The notes below the pieces were generated by a model. The model made no database searches. It worked only from the letters and a program-made list of their open reading frames with translations, and was not told where the DNA came from. A DNA stretch of 16,348 bases, taken from Stramenopiles sp. TOSAG23-3 (lineage: Eukaryota; Sar). Both the position numbers and the translations under genes were made by a program. The stretch is taken from contig LT642437.1 of the NCBI GenBank assembly GCA_900128585.1, positions 1-16,348 of the forward strand. The letters are read 5' to 3'. Positions 14,068 to 16,348 of this stretch are shown one piece after another. Every line of letters begins with the position of its first letter. Position 1 is the stretch's first letter.

Positions 14068-15891
14068 ATGAGCTCCAAGAGGTTCCTGTTGTGTTTACTG
14101 TGCGTGACCGCGTTCGGTTCGGCGCTGTCCCTAACGTCCGTAGAGACGAACGAAACCAGTGCAGAGGGCAATGAAACTAGCGCACCGGTTCAGGTGAATG
14201 CGTCCATGGTGCCGGAATTCCCGGTTGTAGATCCGGTGAAGAAACTTTCCGTTGAAGGAAAGGTCAAACTTGCGAAAAAGGCCATCCAAGAAGTAATTAA
14301 CGCGAAGAACATGCTTCGAAAACATTTCGCGGAAGCCGCGGACCAGGAACGAAACGACTACCAAGAGAAGCTTGACGTCGTCAAAGAATACTTCCAGACC
14401 TTCAAAAGCAAAATGGACAAGGTTCGTTTCACCAAAGAAATCGAAGACGCTGTCAAAAATATCAAAGTGATGCGCGCAGATTTAAACGAGACAAAGCAGA
14501 GGCAGAAGACTGCGGAAGAAGACAAGAACAAAGTGGTCGTCTCCTCGGCGCGAGGCAAGAAGGACTGCCAGGACCTTGCCGTCACCGACCCGGGTGACAA
14601 CGCGTTCCCTCATGCCGTGCTGAAGCAAGAAGTTGACTTGATCAACACCCTCCGTGCCTACTTGACGAAGTTGGCGCACGGGAACAAAGTCCACGACATG
14701 GAGAGCAACCGATTGTCCGCCCTCCTCGAGTACAACAGCGTCTACGACGGCCTCCTGCACGGCAAGCGCAACGAAAAGATTGAGAACGGCATTTTAAAAG
14801 AACTGGGTCTGTCTCGTAGCGACTTTACTTTCACGGACTTCAGGCACGATACCTTGAAGAAGAATGTTGACCTGAGCGCCCCGACTCGCCACGGTCTGTC
14901 GGTAAAGCGGGCGATCGCCATCCTCGGCAGGGCCGACAAGCTCACCCGCCAAACGGGCAAGCTCTACACACTCCCAGAAGACAACACAATCATTCAGAAA
15001 TGCTTCAAGCGCTGGAACGCGGTTGTCGGCTTGGCCCGAAAAAAGAATGCAGAAATTGCCGAAGAGATCAACGAAAAGGAGGACTCGCTAAATGCAATGA
15101 TTGTAGACTTGGCGCAGAAACGAAAGAAGCGTGACCTGAACGTTGAAGTTTCCGTATTTTTGCCCGCATACCACAACGCATTGTGGGAGTCTGGCGAGCG
15201 CAGCAAGGTCATAACGGATGCCTACGCCTTCGTAATGCAGCAGCACGAATGGTCCTTCAAGAAGAGTATGGGTGTCTTGAACAGACAACTAGAGGCCCTC
15301 AACGAGAGAATGACCGATCTTGTTCGTGAACGCGACGCAGATGCGGGGGTTGCAGAGACTTGCTTGACGGAGAAGTCTCCCTTGGGCCAAATGACTGGCG
15401 GGCCGTCCGACCCGACCAACGAGTGGAACGTAGAGTGCGATTCCGGGTTAGTAATGAAAGGATTGTGGATATCAGAAAGCGGAGATAAGAACGTGGAGGA
15501 CATGAAATGCTGCAAACTTCCTGAGGGTTCATATGTGAACGCAAACAAGTGCAAAGCAGAATCAATAGAAAAAACAGACAAAGATGCGCGCTGCTCCGAA
15601 GGCGTTGCCGTGGGCTTCCACGCCCTGACGCGGACGAGGGCACCCGAAATTCTCAAGTGCTGCGACATATTTGGCGACCTTGAAGTCGACACGGAACAAT
15701 GCATGCGAATTCCATTGGGCGGTTCCAAAGCCGCTGGTGGCACAGCACGATCCAACTTGGTGTGGCGAGGCGAGTGCCTTCACAACACTGTTTTGACAGG
15801 GTTTTACTTGAATGAAAATAGGGACATAGATGGAGCCAGCTGCTGCGCGACGAAGAAGAAGGAGCAACGTCCAAAGAAGTCGCTGAAGTAA
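14068..15891 (+). CDS. Secreted or ER-lumen coiled-coil protein with three C-terminal C..C..CC modules
   Basis: This gene encodes 607 residues. The N-terminus K-R-F-L-L-C-L-L-C-V followed by small residues is a typical signal peptide, with cleavage expected around 19-22. Four N-glycosylation sequons fit a secretory protein (N28, N35, N44, N140; three are N-E-T). Long charged heptad-like helices lie at about 60-160 and 320-360, with a further one near 400-425. No transmembrane helix follows. The C-terminal 180 residues hold three modules of the form C-x(13-24)-C-x(21-23)-C-C. Their cysteines are C432/C457/C481-482, C495/C509/C531-532 and C545/C570/C592-593. After the second Cys each module has a V-x-x-G-(F/L) motif, and modules 1 and 3 have a Trp four residues before that Cys. 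Twelve cysteines in three equal sets suggests disulphide-stabilised domains. I do not recognise a named family; cell-surface, matrix or vesicle-content roles are possible. The basic tail lacks KDEL. Confidence 0.9.
   Translation: MSSKRFLLCLLCVTAFGSALSLTSVETNETSAEGNETSAPVQVNASMVPEFPVVDPVKKLSVEGKVKLAKKAIQEVINAKNMLRKHFAEAADQERNDYQEKLDVVKEYFQTFKSKMDKVRFTKEIEDAVKNIKVMRADLNETKQRQKTAEEDKNKVVVSSARGKKDCQDLAVTDPGDNAFPHAVLKQEVDLINTLRAYLTKLAHGNKVHDMESNRLSALLEYNSVYDGLLHGKRNEKIENGILKELGLSRSDFTFTDFRHDTLKKNVDLSAPTRHGLSVKRAIAILGRADKLTRQTGKLYTLPEDNTIIQKCFKRWNAVVGLARKKNAEIAEEINEKEDSLNAMIVDLAQKRKKRDLNVEVSVFLPAYHNALWESGERSKVITDAYAFVMQQHEWSFKKSMGVLNRQLEALNERMTDLVRERDADAGVAETCLTEKSPLGQMTGGPSDPTNEWNVECDSGLVMKGLWISESGDKNVEDMKCCKLPEGSYVNANKCKAESIEKTDKDARCSEGVAVGFHALTRTRAPEILKCCDIFGDLEVDTEQCMRIPLGGSKAAGGTARSNLVWRGECLHNTVLTGFYLNENRDIDGASCCATKKKEQRPKKSLK
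15361..15846 (+). repeat. Three-fold C..C..CC domain repeat in the secreted protein
   Basis: The repeat runs from C432 (codon at 15361) to the CC at 592-593. Spacings are 24/23, 13/21 and 24/21 residues between first and second Cys and between second Cys and CC. Shared residues include V-x-x-G-F/L after the second Cys and an acidic or polar loop before the CC. Confidence 0.75.
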
Positions 15892-16218
15892 AATATTTTT
15901 AAAAAAACTAATGATACATATAACTGCGCACGCGCACGGCTTTGAAAAATTTTTTAAATAAATTCTATTTAGAATTATTAAACACGGGGAGTAAAAATGT
16001 ATAAAAAGAGTATATTTCGTTTTCTCATTTTGTTTTCAAAAAGGAAAAAGGGGGTTTCTGTTTTCTCAAGAACCAAATCTCCTCCGGTTGCAGATCCTTC
16101 CCAATTTCTGGTCAAGGCTCCAATTGGCTAAATTTATAAAAAACAGCGGCACTAAATAACTAAACTTGCTAAATTTTATAAAGCGTATTTTATTTCAAAA
16201 ATTTAAAAAAGAAAGTAA
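15892..16218. other. AT-rich 3' flank between convergent genes
   Basis: A plus-strand AATAAA lies at 15957-15962, about 65 nt after the secreted-protein stop, and a minus-strand AATAAA at 16189-16194. GCTAAATTT(T)ATAAA occurs twice (from about 16128 and 16167). A GC-richer patch at about 16079-16128 has an open minus-strand frame without a start codon, which I cannot assign. Confidence 0.45.
15957..15962 (+). terminator. Candidate polyadenylation signal AATAAA
   Basis: AATAAA lies about 65 nt downstream of the TAA of the secreted-protein gene, a normal distance for a 3' UTR signal. Whether this organism uses AATAAA is not known, and the other genes here lack an obvious copy, so confidence is limited. 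Confidence 0.3.
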
Positions 16219-16348
16219 CTACACTCGTACGACTTTAGCGGGTTTGCACACTTGATGCGCTTTAATGCGCGAAAAAATGTACATATAATTCTTATAATAC
16301 TTAGTGCTTTGTGCGTTTTCTGGTACCTATAGCGGGTTCTTTAAGAAA
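16219..16348 (-). CDS. Possible 3' end of a minus-strand gene with a 67-nt intron (partial)
   Basis: From the right edge on the minus strand only one frame is open, reading F-L-K-E-P-A-I and then a potential GT donor at 16326-16325. Joining it to a T-rich AG acceptor at 16261-16260 keeps the frame and yields a basic end A-H-Q-V-C-K-P-A-K-V-V-R-V with a TAG at 16221-16219. Both putative exon pieces are GC-richer than the AT-rich piece between them, and a minus-strand AATAAA follows 25 nt downstream of the stop. Without splicing the frame stops at 16301-16303. The gene body lies outside the window, so this is a weak call. Confidence 0.25.

Noticed and set aside
16010-16160. About 50-codon minus-strand open stretch after a splice-acceptor-like TTTAG
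   Set aside because: It has no start codon, no donor partner I could justify, and becomes AT-rich low-complexity sequence toward its end.

Overview
The window looks like nuclear DNA from a unicellular eukaryote with compact, mostly intron-free genes. Coding stretches have moderate base composition, while the spacers are strikingly AT-rich and hold homopolymers and purine/pyrimidine tracts. There is no operon logic or Shine-Dalgarno pattern. The protein set (ARF GTPase, LRRC57-type LRR protein, 14-3-3 domain, a giant armadillo protein, a candidate MICOS subunit) is purely eukaryotic. A stramenopile or similar protist is my best guess, but nothing in the sequence fixes the lineage.

Layout, left to right: (1) 2-2530 +, the 3' part of a gene whose reading frame is open at the window edge. 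It begins inside a 14-3-3 domain and continues for about 670 residues with a candidate self-binding phosphomotif, two related helical modules and R-P-x-S-G-K repeats. (2) 2654-3142 -, a small two-helix membrane protein resembling MIC26/MIC27 (ApoO family), tail to tail with gene 1. (3) An AT-rich spacer of about 1 kb with opposed GAA/TTC tracts. (4) 4164-9551 +, a 1795-residue armadillo-repeat protein with an acidic insert and a basic, serine-rich tail. (5) 10052-10876 +, an N-myristoylatable LRRC57-like protein preceded by a tiny upstream ORF. (6) A spacer with a short GC-rich tandem repeat and an uncertain 53-codon ORF. (7) 11494-12036 -, a canonical ARF1-class GTPase. (8) A 2 kb AT-rich spacer with a 10-bp tandem repeat carrying TGACGTG sites, several inverted repeats and G runs. 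(9) 14068-15891 +, a secreted or ER-lumen protein with coiled coils and three C-terminal C..C..CC modules. (10) A 3' spacer and, at the right edge on the minus strand, what may be the end of another gene with a short intron.

The genes do not form an obvious pathway. Two themes recur. Membrane-associated signalling and trafficking is represented by ARF, a myristoylatable LRR protein, and a 14-3-3 protein. Large repeat scaffolds with phosphorylatable tails are represented by the 14-3-3 fusion and the armadillo protein. The most unusual items are the 14-3-3 fusion with a built-in candidate ligand motif and the secreted protein with the C..C..CC modules. All family assignments were made by eye from motifs; no database search was run.
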